From contig JAAYDY010000083.1 of the NCBI GenBank assembly GCA_012729015.1, positions 1 through 42,157 on the forward strand: DNA of 42,157 bases. Direction: 5' to 3'. The stretch comes from Phycisphaerae bacterium. GTDB lineage: Bacteria; Planctomycetota; Phycisphaerae; FEN-1346; JAACEH01. This document shows positions 1 to 7,937 of this stretch, piece by piece; position 1 is the stretch's first letter, and each line of letters begins with the position of its first letter. Below the pieces are notes generated by a model. It ran no database searches. It saw only the letters and a list, made by a program, of their open reading frames with translations, and had not been told where the DNA came from. The translations under genes were made by a program, and so were the position numbers.

Positions 1-79
1 AGGTGACGAGCCGAACGGCTGTTGTCGAGCGTGAGGACGGCCTGCGTTTTGCCAAACTCCGCACATGGACCGACAACCC

Positions 80-115
80 AGGCCCGAAGGGCCGGCAAGA
101 GTGTAGCCGGAGGCG
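80..115 (+). repeat. Dispersed 36-base repeat, copy 1 (family D)
   Basis: This copy matches the reverse complement of 294-329 at 31 of 36 positions by hand alignment, with no gaps. It contains the palindrome GGCCCGAAGGGCC near its left end and a shared core TAGCCGG. I infer a dispersed intergenic element; only two copies were noticed in this window. Confidence 0.65.
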
Positions 116-266
116 CTGGGCCGGCCGTCGTTGGCCGGACCGAGCCTCCGGTACCCGAGCCCCACCGCTCCCTTAAGCCCTGAAAGGGCGCAACCCGTTG
201 GGCCACCGAACAGGTCGCGCCCCTGCGGGGCTTGAGGTTCTTAAGGAGACCGTGACCGGGGGCTGC

Positions 267-291
267 GGCTCGACGAAACGACCGTCGAGCC
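267..291. repeat. Perfect 8-bp hairpin
   Basis: GGCTCGAC at 267-274 pairs with GTCGAGCC at 284-291 across a 9-base loop. No T-run follows, so it is not an intrinsic terminator. It lies just beside the second family D repeat and is probably part of the same intergenic repeat mosaic. Confidence 0.5.
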
Positions 292-293
292 TT

Positions 294-329
294 CGCCCCC
301 GGCTAAGCTCTCGTCGGCCCTTCGGGCCT
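294..329 (-). repeat. Dispersed 36-base repeat, copy 2 (family D, inverted)
   Basis: This is the reverse-orientation partner of 80-115, with five substitutions and no gaps. The two copies are 178 bases apart, so together they could form a long imperfect stem if transcribed. No transposase or terminal duplication is visible nearby. Confidence 0.65.
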
Positions 330-457
330 CGGGTGCCGACGTGCCAGGGGCTGACCCAGAAAGCCTGAGGCGCAGGACTGTCCACTCCAACGAACGACCG
401 CCGCACATGCCAGAACCTTTGGGCACACCCGACTGTCCCCTCGTCCGTGAAGGCGCT

Positions 458-485
458 TTCGTCATCGGGGGCGGTGGTGTATAAT
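458..485 (+). promoter_or_regulatory. Putative sigma70 promoter of the ABC exporter gene
   Basis: A perfect TATAAT lies at 480-485. The best upstream hexamer is TTCGTC at 458-463 with a 16-base spacer, which is weak. A start of transcription near 492 would give a leader of about 40 bases before the GTG at 533. GGGAG at 523-527 lies 5 bases before that GTG and serves as the ribosome site. Confidence 0.5.
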
Positions 486-532
486 GCTCCGGCCTCGGAC
501 TGGACCGGGGCCGTTTCGTTGCGGGAGACCGT

Positions 533-2569
533 GTGAAGGCGTTCATTCGCGCTCTTGGCTACTGCTGGCCGTATCGCTACCGCATCGTGGCGGCGTGGCT
601 CTGCGCCATCATGGTCAGCGTGCTCTACTCGTCGAGCATCTCGTCCACGTTGCCGCTGTTTCGGCTGCTGTTCGGCCAGACGGGCGTCAGCGTCGATGCC
701 GTGAGCGAGGACCTCCCGGACGGGTCCGTCCACACGGTCCATTCGGTGACGCTTCCCAGCGGCTACGATGTTCGGCTGCTGCCGGCGGGCGAGCCGCTGC
801 GGATCGACCAGGAGGCCCGCGTGGCCCACGTGCCCGACGGCTACCGCATCTACCCCGGCGGCCTTCAGCGGTTTGTCCTCCAGGCCGAAGGCAAGTGGTA
901 TCAGAAGTACATTGCCGCCGTCGTGGACCGCATGCCCGAGGACCGTGCCCGCGCCCTGACTGTCATGATGCTGCTGATCGTCGTTCTGACGGCCCTGCGC
1001 GGCATCTTCCGCTACCTGAACGAATCGCTGGTGTCGTACGTGGCCTGCCGCAGCGTGCTGGACCTGCGGCTCAGGGCCTTCGACAAGGTGCTCCGGCTGC
1101 CGTTGGGTTTCTTCCAGAAGCGCGGCGGCGCCAGCGAGGCCTCCAGCCGCCTCATCAACGATGCGTTCGCCGTCCAGGAAGGGCTCCAGTCGGTCTTCGG
1201 CAAGGTGGTGACCGAGCCCCTGAAGGCCGCGGGGTGCCTTGCGGCCGCGGCGTGGTTTGCCACGCAGATCGACCCGCGTCTGCTGCTGCTGATCGTTGTG
1301 ATCGGGCCGCTGACGGCCTGGCTGGTGCGGACGTTCGCCAAACGGATGAAGCGGGCGACCAAGCGGCAGCTCCAGTCGGCCGCCCAGATCCTGGGGATTC
1401 TGGAGGAGACCCTCGCCGGGCTGCGGATCGTGAAGGCGTACTCGATGGAGGGACGCGAACGCAAGCGATTCTTCCGCGAGGGCCGCGTGTTCCTGAAGTA
1501 CTCGCTCAAGGCGTTCCGGACGCAGGTGGCCACGGGGCCGAGCCTGGAGCTGATGGCCACGGTGGGCGTGGCGCTGGCGGTGATCGCGGGGGCGTACCTG
1601 CTGGGCGAGCGCATCGGCCAGCGGCAGGAGTACATGATGGCGTTCTTCGCGGCAATGGTCGGCGCGCTGGACCCGCTGCGCAAGATGACGAACATCAACA
1701 ACCGGCTCCAGATGGCGGCCAACGGGGCGGATCGCATCTTCGAGCTGACCGACGCCGAGCCGGAGGCGCACTCGGGCCGCCAGGGCAAGCCCCTGCCGCG
1801 ACTGAGCCGCAGCATCCGCTTCGAGCAGGTGTCGTTCGCCTACGATCCGGCGGGCGAGCCGGTGCTGCACGACATTTCGCTCGAGGTGTCCTGCGGCGAA
1901 GTCATTGCCATTGTCGGCCGCACGGGTTGCGGCAAGAGCACGCTGGTGAACCTGATTCCGCGGTTCTACGTGCCGACCGCGGGGCGCATTCTGATCGACG
2001 GGTGCGACACGGCGGAGGTGTCGCTGCGGAGCCTGCGGGACCAGATCGGCGTGGTGAGCCAGGACACGATCCTGTTCAGCGACACGGTCGCGGCGAACAT
2101 CGCCTACGGGAGCCGTCCGGCGGTTCGGGCCCGCGGCCGCAGCGGGCGGGTCACGCGCGAGGAGATCGTCGAGGCGGCGCAACTGGCGCATGCGGCGGAG
2201 TTTATCGACCGGATGCCCGGGGGATACGATGCCGAACTGGGCCCCCTGGGGACGACCGTCTCGGGCGGCCAGCGTCAGCGGCTGGCCCTGGCCCGTGCGA
2301 TTATCCGCGATCCGGCCATTCTGATCCTGGACGAGGCCACCAGCGCCCTGGACGAGGAAACCCAATCGCTCGTGCAGGACACCTTGGAACGGTTTGTCCG
2401 CGACCGCACGGTGTTCATCATCGCGCACCGGCTGTCCACGGTGGCGCTGGCCCATCGGATTGTGGTCATGGACAACGGCCGCATTGTGGACATCGGCCGC
2501 CACGACGACCTGATGGGGCGGTGCGACCTGTACCGTCGTCTGCGCGACACGGGGTTCGAGGACGGGTGA
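533..2569 (+). CDS. MsbA-like ABC exporter (fused permease and ATPase), 678 aa
   Basis: This is a half-transporter with an N-terminal six-helix membrane domain and a C-terminal nucleotide-binding domain, expected to flip a lipid or lipid-linked glycan across the inner membrane as a homodimer. The ATPase has Walker A GRTGCGKST at 462-470, signature SGGQ at 577-580, Walker B aspartate 600 with catalytic Glu601, and the switch His632. The GTG at 533 has GGGAG five bases upstream and a TATAAT at 480. Between the first two membrane segments lies an unusually long extracytoplasmic loop (roughly residues 45-140), longer than in typical MsbA. A short Arg/Gly-rich insertion follows the Q-loop region near residue 530. 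It is separated from the polysaccharide genes by 640 bases and has its own promoter, so a link to that locus is only positional. Substrate unknown; lipid A or another lipid is possible. Confidence 0.9.
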   Translation: MKAFIRALGYCWPYRYRIVAAWLCAIMVSVLYSSSISSTLPLFRLLFGQTGVSVDAVSEDLPDGSVHTVHSVTLPSGYDVRLLPAGEPLRIDQEARVAHVPDGYRIYPGGLQRFVLQAEGKWYQKYIAAVVDRMPEDRARALTVMMLLIVVLTALRGIFRYLNESLVSYVACRSVLDLRLRAFDKVLRLPLGFFQKRGGASEASSRLINDAFAVQEGLQSVFGKVVTEPLKAAGCLAAAAWFATQIDPRLLLLIVVIGPLTAWLVRTFAKRMKRATKRQLQSAAQILGILEETLAGLRIVKAYSMEGRERKRFFREGRVFLKYSLKAFRTQVATGPSLELMATVGVALAVIAGAYLLGERIGQRQEYMMAFFAAMVGALDPLRKMTNINNRLQMAANGADRIFELTDAEPEAHSGRQGKPLPRLSRSIRFEQVSFAYDPAGEPVLHDISLEVSCGEVIAIVGRTGCGKSTLVNLIPRFYVPTAGRILIDGCDTAEVSLRSLRDQIGVVSQDTILFSDTVAANIAYGSRPAVRARGRSGRVTREEIVEAAQLAHAAEFIDRMPGGYDAELGPLGTTVSGGQRQRLALARAIIRDPAILILDEATSALDEETQSLVQDTLERFVRDRTVFIIAHRLSTVALAHRIVVMDNGRIVDIGRHDDLMGRCDLYRRLRDTGFEDG

Positions 2570-2789
2570 CGGGCCGCGGCGGATGACGGGCGAGGTGTCC
2601 TTGGGTGGCCCGGGCCGCTTGCGGGCAGGGTGCCTGTGGGGGCGTCCGGGGGTGCCGCCAGGGGGCATTTCGATGGCCAGGAACGCGGTTTCTGTGCAGA
2701 AGCGGGGCGGCAACGCCCGATAATCGGCTCGGCGGCGGTGCTGCGCGCGTGACGGTGTTGGGCAGCCGGCCGAGCGGCCTGTGCTCTAG

Positions 2790-2869
2790 CGCGTGGCTGC
2801 CCCTCGACGGGCTCGGGGTCTGGCGGCCCCTCGACGGGCTCGGGGTCTGCGTCAAGCAGCCACCCTACG
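2790..2869 (-). repeat. Family A hairpin element with 53-base insertion (copy A1)
   Basis: On the minus strand this begins with CGTAGGGTGGCTGCTTG and ends with CAGCCACGCG. Those are the two halves of the compact copy at 42063-42090. Here they are separated by 53 bases made of two near-identical 27-base units. The outer stem GTGGCTGC / GCAGCCAC (2793-2800 with 2856-2863) is intact. It is therefore the same element with extra sequence in its loop. Confidence 0.7.
2800..2849 (+). repeat. Two 27-base tandem units
   Basis: The 23-base core containing CCCCTCGACGGGCTCGGGG occurs at 2800-2822 and again at 2827-2849, identical by eye, with period 27. The core resembles the widespread intergenic motif CCCTTCGACAGGCTCAGGG. 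Two units are too few for a CRISPR array and nothing nearby supports one. Confidence 0.75.
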
Positions 2870-2910
2870 GGCCGGGTTGATTCGAGAGCCGACGGGGTGC
2901 CTCGTGTCGG

Positions 2911-2951
2911 GAGCATTGGGGAAGCAGGGGCAAGATGCCCATGCCACGGTA
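2911..2951 (-). repeat. Family B element (copy B1)
   Basis: Read on the minus strand, it starts TACCGTGGCATGGGCATC and has a GGGC-ATCTT-GCCC hairpin. The copy at 41833 starts identically except for one base. Spurious translations of this family (GQDAHATV-like) are, to my knowledge, common in planctomycete intergenic DNA. Confidence 0.6.
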
Positions 2952-2990
2952 CGACCCCAAAACGTTAATGTACCCCTCGTATCAGTACTG

Positions 2991-3018
2991 TTGACAGGGA
3001 TATGGGTTCTGCTATACT
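2991..3018 (+). promoter_or_regulatory. Near-consensus sigma70 promoter of the export operon
   Basis: TTGACA at 2991-2996 is a perfect -35, followed by a 16-base spacer and TATACT at 3013-3018 (five of six). Transcription would start near 3025, about 185 bases before the Wza-like gene. It is the strongest promoter seen in the window and sits exactly where module 1 begins. The leader contains a run of seven T at 3102-3108. Confidence 0.75.
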
Positions 3019-3209
3019 TTTCGGCTGCGGCATTGGGTGTTGAGGTGGCCGCGGCTCGGTGATTCGATCGGATCCTCGCGGCTGCGTGGCGAGTTGGGGC
3101 GTTTTTTTGCTGGTCGCCGGGAGCCGGGGCGCGTTATGATTCCGTCTCTGCGGCTTAAGCCATTCGGGTGTTGATTCGGACCAGGGCGAACAAGAAGGAG
3201 TACCTTGGC

Positions 3210-4853
3210 GTGGTCAAACAAACCCGCATCACCCGTCGCATGCCGGCGGCGTTGCTGTTGGCGGTCCTGGCGGCCCTGGTGTTGACCGAGGGCTGCGCGC
3301 CGAACTGGATCGGCCGGTACAACGAGCTGGCGTTCTGCACGCCGAAGCGGGTGCGCAACCCGATCTGGGACTCGTTCGACGAGTGGTACGAGGATCTGCG
3401 GTACTGGGTTCAGGAAGAGCTTGAGCAGGACGTGGACTTCCCCGGGCCGCTGGCCAGCGACCTGAAGCCGCCGGAGGGCAACTACATCCTGGGGTCGTTC
3501 GACCTTCTGGAGATTACGATCAACGACCTGTTCCAGCCCGGGGTGCGTCACCTGGAGCGGGTGCGCATCGCCGAGGACGGGAACATTCAGTTGCCGTACG
3601 TGGGCCGCGTGCAGGCGGCGGGCCTGTCGGCGGCAGGTCTGGAGCAGCGGCTGATGGCGATGTACTCGCCCGATCCGCTGGCCGACCCGAAGATATCGGT
3701 GTTCATCAGCGAGTACCGGAACCGGTTCTGCTATTTCATGGGCGCGATCAATCAGCCGGGGATGTACCCGCTGCTGACGACGGACATGGAACTGCTTCAG
3801 GCGGTGGCGCAGGCGGGCGGCGTGTCGCCGATGGCCGAGCAGTTTGCGTACCTGTCTCGGCGGTTCACGGCGGAAGAGCTGAACCGCCTGCTGCTGGAAT
3901 CGTATGCCGAGGACGGCGAGGGCGAGGATAAGGACAAGGCTTCGGACGCTGCGCCTGGCGCGGCGGAATCGGCGGCGCCGACGGCGTCGTCGGACGATGC
4001 CGCGGCCTCGAACGGATCGCACAAGTTGACTCCGATGGAGGAGTTGCAACTGCTGACGCAGGGGCGGACGCCTCCGGTGACGGAGGGTGCGGCCGCGGAG
4101 GCGGAGTCGACGCCGGCGGCCGAGACCCTGGTGCCCGAGGCGCCGGCGGCTCCGTCGTCGGGCAATGGCGGCGAGTGGAAGTTCGTGGACGGCCGATGGG
4201 TTCAGACGGGCGCCGCGGCGGCTGCCGAGGGCGACGACAGTGCGACGGCGGCAGGGTTTACGCTGCCTGAAGACGGCACGGTGGACCTGGCGACGTTGCC
4301 GGAATCGCTTCAGAAGAAGCTGGCCCGGTTGGGCATCGTGCAGGGCGGCGAGGGGTTGCGGCGAATCATCCGGATCGACATTCGTTCGGCCCTGCAACTG
4401 GATCCGACGCAGAATCCCGTGATGCGTAACGGCGACGTGGTGAACTTCCCGGAACCTGCGGCGGGCGAGTGGTACATCAACGGCGAGGTGGTTCGCCGCG
4501 GGGTGTACAGCCTGACGGGCCGGAAGATTACGCTGTTGCAGGCGATTGCGGCGGCGGGCGGGTTGACGGAAGTGGCGATTCCGAAGCGCGGGGAAGTGGT
4601 GCGTCGGGTCGGGGAGAACGAGGAAGAGATCATCTACTTCGACCTGGCGAAGATCGCCAAGGGCGAGTCGCCGGACTTTTTCCTTCAGCCGGACGACTAC
4701 ATCAACATCGGGACGGACCAGGGGGCGATCTGGATGGCGGTGCTTCGCAACGCGTTCCGGGCGACCTACGGGTTTGGACTGGTGTACGACCAGAATTTCG
4801 CCGATATCTATCCCTTCAGAGGGGACATACAGCCTCTGTTCGGCCGCGACTGA
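3210..4853 (+). CDS. Wza-like polysaccharide export lipoprotein with two SLBB domains, 547 aa
   Basis: This is the outer-membrane polysaccharide export channel or its periplasmic part. An N-terminal hydrophobic segment ends in LTEGC with Cys29 as candidate lipidation site; the lipobox is imperfect. A Poly_export domain runs from about 90 to 150, a first SLBB from about 175 to 215 and a second SLBB from about 420 to 500. Between them, residues about 217-384 form an Ala/Glu/Ser-rich low-complexity insertion absent from ordinary Wza proteins; it interrupts the strand that follows the first SLBB. I chose GTG at 3210 because AAGGAG at 3195-3200 lies nine bases upstream; an in-frame GTG at 3168 has no ribosome site and would put charged residues before the signal. 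It is the first gene after the promoter at 2991 and pairs functionally with the Wzc-like protein downstream. Confidence 0.9.
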   Translation: MVKQTRITRRMPAALLLAVLAALVLTEGCAPNWIGRYNELAFCTPKRVRNPIWDSFDEWYEDLRYWVQEELEQDVDFPGPLASDLKPPEGNYILGSFDLLEITINDLFQPGVRHLERVRIAEDGNIQLPYVGRVQAAGLSAAGLEQRLMAMYSPDPLADPKISVFISEYRNRFCYFMGAINQPGMYPLLTTDMELLQAVAQAGGVSPMAEQFAYLSRRFTAEELNRLLLESYAEDGEGEDKDKASDAAPGAAESAAPTASSDDAAASNGSHKLTPMEELQLLTQGRTPPVTEGAAAEAESTPAAETLVPEAPAAPSSGNGGEWKFVDGRWVQTGAAAAAEGDDSATAAGFTLPEDGTVDLATLPESLQKKLARLGIVQGGEGLRRIIRIDIRSALQLDPTQNPVMRNGDVVNFPEPAAGEWYINGEVVRRGVYSLTGRKITLLQAIAAAGGLTEVAIPKRGEVVRRVGENEEEIIYFDLAKIAKGESPDFFLQPDDYINIGTDQGAIWMAVLRNAFRATYGFGLVYDQNFADIYPFRGDIQPLFGRD

Positions 4854-4996
4854 GACAGCGTGGCTGCATAGCGTTCTGGGGACGCGGGGTCGGGAAGCAC
4901 CCGCGGAGGGTCACGCGGCCCAGGCCACGGCACGGCCCCCGGCGCGTTCATGCATGCCGACAGTGTCATCCGGTAGCCGGGCCGCCCATTCTGCCG

Positions 4997-5002
4997 TATA
5001 AT
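4997..5002 (+). promoter_or_regulatory. Possible -10 box upstream of the exosortase gene
   Basis: A perfect TATAAT occurs in the 261-base gap between the Wza-like gene and the exosortase gene. No convincing -35 hexamer lies 16-18 bases upstream (TAGCCG at 17). It would start transcription near 5009. It may be an auxiliary internal promoter, or chance. Confidence 0.3.
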
Positions 5003-5114
5003 CCCCTGCGGGCCGGGGCATATGGCAAGGTCCGCGGACGTCTGCCGGTGCGATGCGTCGCAGCGGGAGTCCGCGGCCGGCGCGACCACTGTTGACTGGA
5101 GCAGGGACGATTCG

Positions 5115-7094
5115 GTGAATCCAGACAATCCACACGAGACCCTCCACGATGCTTCACTGGCCCGGAGACGATGGGATGCCGTCTGCGCGGCGATCATGAT
5201 CCTGCCGCTGGCATTGATGGCCTTTCAGGGCGACGTGGTTCAGGGGGTCGCCGAGCGGTTCGACCGCCAGGGCACGTTCGCAGGCATTCGGAAACTGGGC
5301 GTTGAGTTGCGCGGCGTGGAGGAGGAGCTGAAGAGCCCCTCGCTGACGACGCGTCGGGCTGCCTACCTTCAGGATCGTAAAAGCTCTCTGGAGCTGGAGA
5401 TACGGAGTCTGCGGGACCCGATGGAGCGGGCCGCGGCGGCGTGGAATTTCTCGGCCGTGAAGCTGTGGCCGCTGGTGCTGCTGCTGGGGCCGCTGGTGAT
5501 GGCGGCGATCTGGTACCGGCTGGACGCGTCCCAGCGCGAGGCGCTCTATGAAGGGGCGTTGTCGGACGGGTCCCGCGTGCGCGGGCTGATTGTGGCGCTG
5601 GCGGCGGTGGTGTTGTTCTGGGTCGGCGGCTGGCGGCACAGTGCGCTGGTGCAGGCGGTGGTGGCTCACCAGGGCGACGCGGTGCCGTGGCGGCCGGGGC
5701 TGTGGATGCGGCTGAGCTGGATGATGCCGATCTACCTGAGCCTGATGGCCTGGTCGTGGGGCTTCGTCTATGCCTACGCGGGCCGCGCGGGCGTGCGTCG
5801 CGTGTGGCTGCCGGGGGCGGTGTTCATCGGGCTGCTGATTCTGGGCTACGGGGCGGAATCGGGCAGTTGGGTCAGCCTGTGGGATACGCATTCCCAGTGG
5901 GGTTACGGCTATTTCATCGGTCCGATTGCGGCGATGCTCTTCTACTTCCTGTTGCTGGAGCGGACGGGCCTGGTGGCGATGCCGTCCAGACGGGATCGGG
6001 CTCGGAACGACCTGGTGGGGGCCTTGTCGGTGGTGGCCGTGGGCGGGCTGGGCGGGGCAGTGGTTGGCCGTATGGCGACGAGCGATCACAAGGCCGGACT
6101 GTTGCTGACGCCTGCGACGACGGAGTCGGTGGGTCCGTCGGCGTCGTTCTCGCACCGTCGTCTGTTGACGGCCTGGGGTCTGGTGGGCGTGGTGCTCGGG
6201 CTTGTGGGGCTGGCGGCGGCGACGCATCCGCAATGGGTGGATCGTCTGGTGGGCGGCACGACGGAAGTGGCCGAACCGATCACGATGGTGGTGATGTTCT
6301 GGTACGTGCCGCTCATTGCCGGCGGCGCGGCACTGGGGCTGGGTCTGTGGCTGCGATGGGCACCGGCGGATCGCGGGGATCTGGCGGTGCGTCTGGCGGG
6401 GTTGGCGCTGCTGGTTGCGGCGGTCGTGTGGCGGTGGCACGCGGGTTCGCTGAAGGTGCGGTATTTTGCGGACATTACGCTGATCCCGGTGGTTCTGGGG
6501 TCGCTTCTGGCGTTGGGAGGGTGGCGTCTGGGTCGCGTGGTGTGGGCGCCGGTGCTGTTTGTGGCGTTGGCGGTGCCGTGGCCGGAGCGGTATTACGTAG
6601 CGATGGCCTCGCGGCCGCAGCGCTGGGCGGCGATTATGGCCGAACGGTTCATGCACCTGTGCGGGTACAACCTGTGGCGCGAAGGCAACAAACTGATCAT
6701 GGACCCTGCGAGCGGCGAGGGTCTGACGGTGGCGGAGGAGTGCAGCGGGCTGAAGATTCTGTTCGCGTTCGTGGCGTTGAGCGTGGTGTACGCGTTTCTG
6801 AGTCCACGTCCGGCGTGGCGTCGCGTGGTGATTGTGCTGTCGTCGGTGCCGATTGCGGTGTTCTGCAACTTCGTTCGTGTGGCGTTGATGGCGTTGGTGT
6901 ACAAGTGGGGATTCAAGGAGATCGCGCACGGGATGACGCACGAGCTGGCGGGATTTGCGATGTTGCCGCTGGCGTTTCTGCTGCTGTGGGCCGAGATGCG
7001 GGTGCTGGACGGGATGGAGCGCATCGCGGACTGGGTGGCGGCGGATCCGAGCCGCGCGGGTCGCGCGACGTCGGGCGAGGAGGGCAAGCCATGA
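5115..7094 (+). CDS. Exosortase (EpsH/Xrt family), long form, 659 aa
   Basis: Exosortases are multi-pass inner-membrane transpeptidases that cleave sorting signals of PEP-CTERM-like proteins. The catalytic triad is recognisable in the C-terminal third: Cys543 in EECSG, Arg588 in NFVR and His609 in THELAG, each next to a membrane helix. The upstream WGYGYFIG segment corresponds to the YSHGF region of the family. At 659 residues it is about twice a typical exosortase. After the first helix (about 22-40) comes a charged, helical stretch of about 75 residues that looks like an extracytoplasmic coiled coil, and about 120 additional residues sit in the middle. I chose GTG 5115, preceded by AGGGA at seven bases; an in-frame ATG at 5022 lacks a ribosome site. 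The stop overlaps the next start as ATGA, indicating translational coupling to the EpsI-like partner. Confidence 0.88.
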   Translation: MNPDNPHETLHDASLARRRWDAVCAAIMILPLALMAFQGDVVQGVAERFDRQGTFAGIRKLGVELRGVEEELKSPSLTTRRAAYLQDRKSSLELEIRSLRDPMERAAAAWNFSAVKLWPLVLLLGPLVMAAIWYRLDASQREALYEGALSDGSRVRGLIVALAAVVLFWVGGWRHSALVQAVVAHQGDAVPWRPGLWMRLSWMMPIYLSLMAWSWGFVYAYAGRAGVRRVWLPGAVFIGLLILGYGAESGSWVSLWDTHSQWGYGYFIGPIAAMLFYFLLLERTGLVAMPSRRDRARNDLVGALSVVAVGGLGGAVVGRMATSDHKAGLLLTPATTESVGPSASFSHRRLLTAWGLVGVVLGLVGLAAATHPQWVDRLVGGTTEVAEPITMVVMFWYVPLIAGGAALGLGLWLRWAPADRGDLAVRLAGLALLVAAVVWRWHAGSLKVRYFADITLIPVVLGSLLALGGWRLGRVVWAPVLFVALAVPWPERYYVAMASRPQRWAAIMAERFMHLCGYNLWREGNKLIMDPASGEGLTVAEECSGLKILFAFVALSVVYAFLSPRPAWRRVVIVLSSVPIAVFCNFVRVALMALVYKWGFKEIAHGMTHELAGFAMLPLAFLLLWAEMRVLDGMERIADWVAADPSRAGRATSGEEGKP

Positions 7095-7873
7095 CGGGAG
7101 GTCTCGGCGAGCGAGGGCAGGCGGTTCGTCGCGGCGGCGGCCGGTGTCGCGGGGCTGCCCAGGCGGCGGGCGTGGCGATGACGGCGGCGGTGGTGGCGGT
7201 GCTGCTGGCGTCGGGCGTGGGGTACCGGATTCGGAGCGTGTCGCGCGGGGAATCGTCGCGGCCGTCGACGCCGCTGCGGAAGGCGTTCACGGAGTTTCCG
7301 ACGGACTTCCTGGAGTACCAGTGGCGTCACGGGCGTCTGGACGAGGCGATCGAGAAGGCCACGGGAGCGGAGGCGTATCTGAAGCTGTCGGGTTTCCGCA
7401 AGGGCGACACGAGCCTGATGGAGTTGTACACGAGCTACGTGGGCAAGGGCGCGACGATGGTGGAGCACGAGCCGCAGGTGTGCTACGGCGCCCAGGGCTG
7501 GTCGCTCCCGTACGGGATTCTTCGGACGACGATCGACGGGTTGACGGTGCGTCTGAGCGACGGCTCGATGGGGCCGTTGCCGGTGAACGTGTTCCTGTTC
7601 GAGAAGGACGTGGATCGTCAGATGGTGGTGAACTTCTACTGCATCAACGGTCAGTACACGGACAGCCGCGTGGACGTACGGGTGATGGCGGACCGTCCCG
7701 GGGGCTACTACGCACAGACCCGGGTGAGCATGGCGTTGAGCGGCGTGGAGTGGATGGAGATCGACCCGAAGCGGGTGTCGCAGAGCCGCCGGTTTCTTCG
7801 GGCGGCGGAAGTGTTAGGTTGGGTGGTGCCGGTGCTGGAGCGGGAGTATCTACCGCCGGCGCCGGTGGAGTGA
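7091..7873 (+). CDS. EpsI-family exosortase-associated protein, 260 aa
   Basis: This gene overlaps the exosortase gene by four bases (ATGA), the classic arrangement for exosortase and its EpsI (DUF3485) partner, which in other bacteria is sometimes fused to it. The protein has one N-terminal membrane anchor (about 24-45) and then an extracytoplasmic domain. The motif EPQVCYGAQGW corresponds to the H-P-x-x-C-x-x-x-x-GW signature of the family. The later segment with VNVFLF and VVNFYCINGQY matches the beta-rich second half. Its exact role is not settled; it is thought to assist processing or coupling to polysaccharide export. No other ATG closer to the anchor has a good ribosome site, and the overlapping start is preferred. 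Confidence 0.8.
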   Translation: MTGGLGERGQAVRRGGGRCRGAAQAAGVAMTAAVVAVLLASGVGYRIRSVSRGESSRPSTPLRKAFTEFPTDFLEYQWRHGRLDEAIEKATGAEAYLKLSGFRKGDTSLMELYTSYVGKGATMVEHEPQVCYGAQGWSLPYGILRTTIDGLTVRLSDGSMGPLPVNVFLFEKDVDRQMVVNFYCINGQYTDSRVDVRVMADRPGGYYAQTRVSMALSGVEWMEIDPKRVSQSRRFLRAAEVLGWVVPVLEREYLPPAPVE

Positions 7874-7937
7874 TCGAGGCTTGGTGGTCGGCGCGGTGTA
7901 GGCGGCGTCGGTTGCATAATCAGAGGAGACTGAACGG

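Larger units (their letters stand above)
1..456. other. Repeat-rich intergenic spacer
   Basis: No gene is supported here. Open frames on either strand are low-complexity Arg/Pro/Ser-rich translations without a recognisable domain. The stretch contains an inverted pair of 36-base repeats (80-115 and 294-329), a perfect 8-bp stem hairpin at 267-291 and several GGCCC-GAA-GGGCC type palindromes. The only gene-related signal is the promoter at its right end. Confidence 0.7.
2570..2990. other. Intergenic spacer with dispersed repeats
   Basis: No gene is supported here. The stretch holds an expanded family A hairpin element (2790-2869) carrying two 27-base tandem units, and a family B element (2911-2951). 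Small open frames through it translate into repeat-derived sequence and carry no domain. Confidence 0.7.

Noticed and set aside
173..2713. Long minus-strand open frame opposite the ABC exporter
   Set aside because: It is a shadow of a gene with all ABC motifs on the plus strand; the translation is low-complexity and has no ribosome site.
2800..2849. Possible CRISPR remnant from the 27-base repeats
   Set aside because: There are only two units, with a four-base gap in place of a spacer, no leader and no cas genes. The unit resembles a known dispersed intergenic motif.
3075..3108. Intrinsic terminator in the Wza leader
   Set aside because: The 5-bp stem is eight bases away from the T-run and the stem is weak, so it does not meet the terminator pattern. 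It is kept only as a leader curiosity.
5092..5120. TTGACT...GTGAAT as a promoter at the exosortase start
   Set aside because: The putative -10 overlaps the chosen start codon and matches poorly.
7915..7920. CATAAT as a -10 box for the TPR gene
   Set aside because: Transcription would start inside the ribosome site at 7922-7929, and no -35 is visible.
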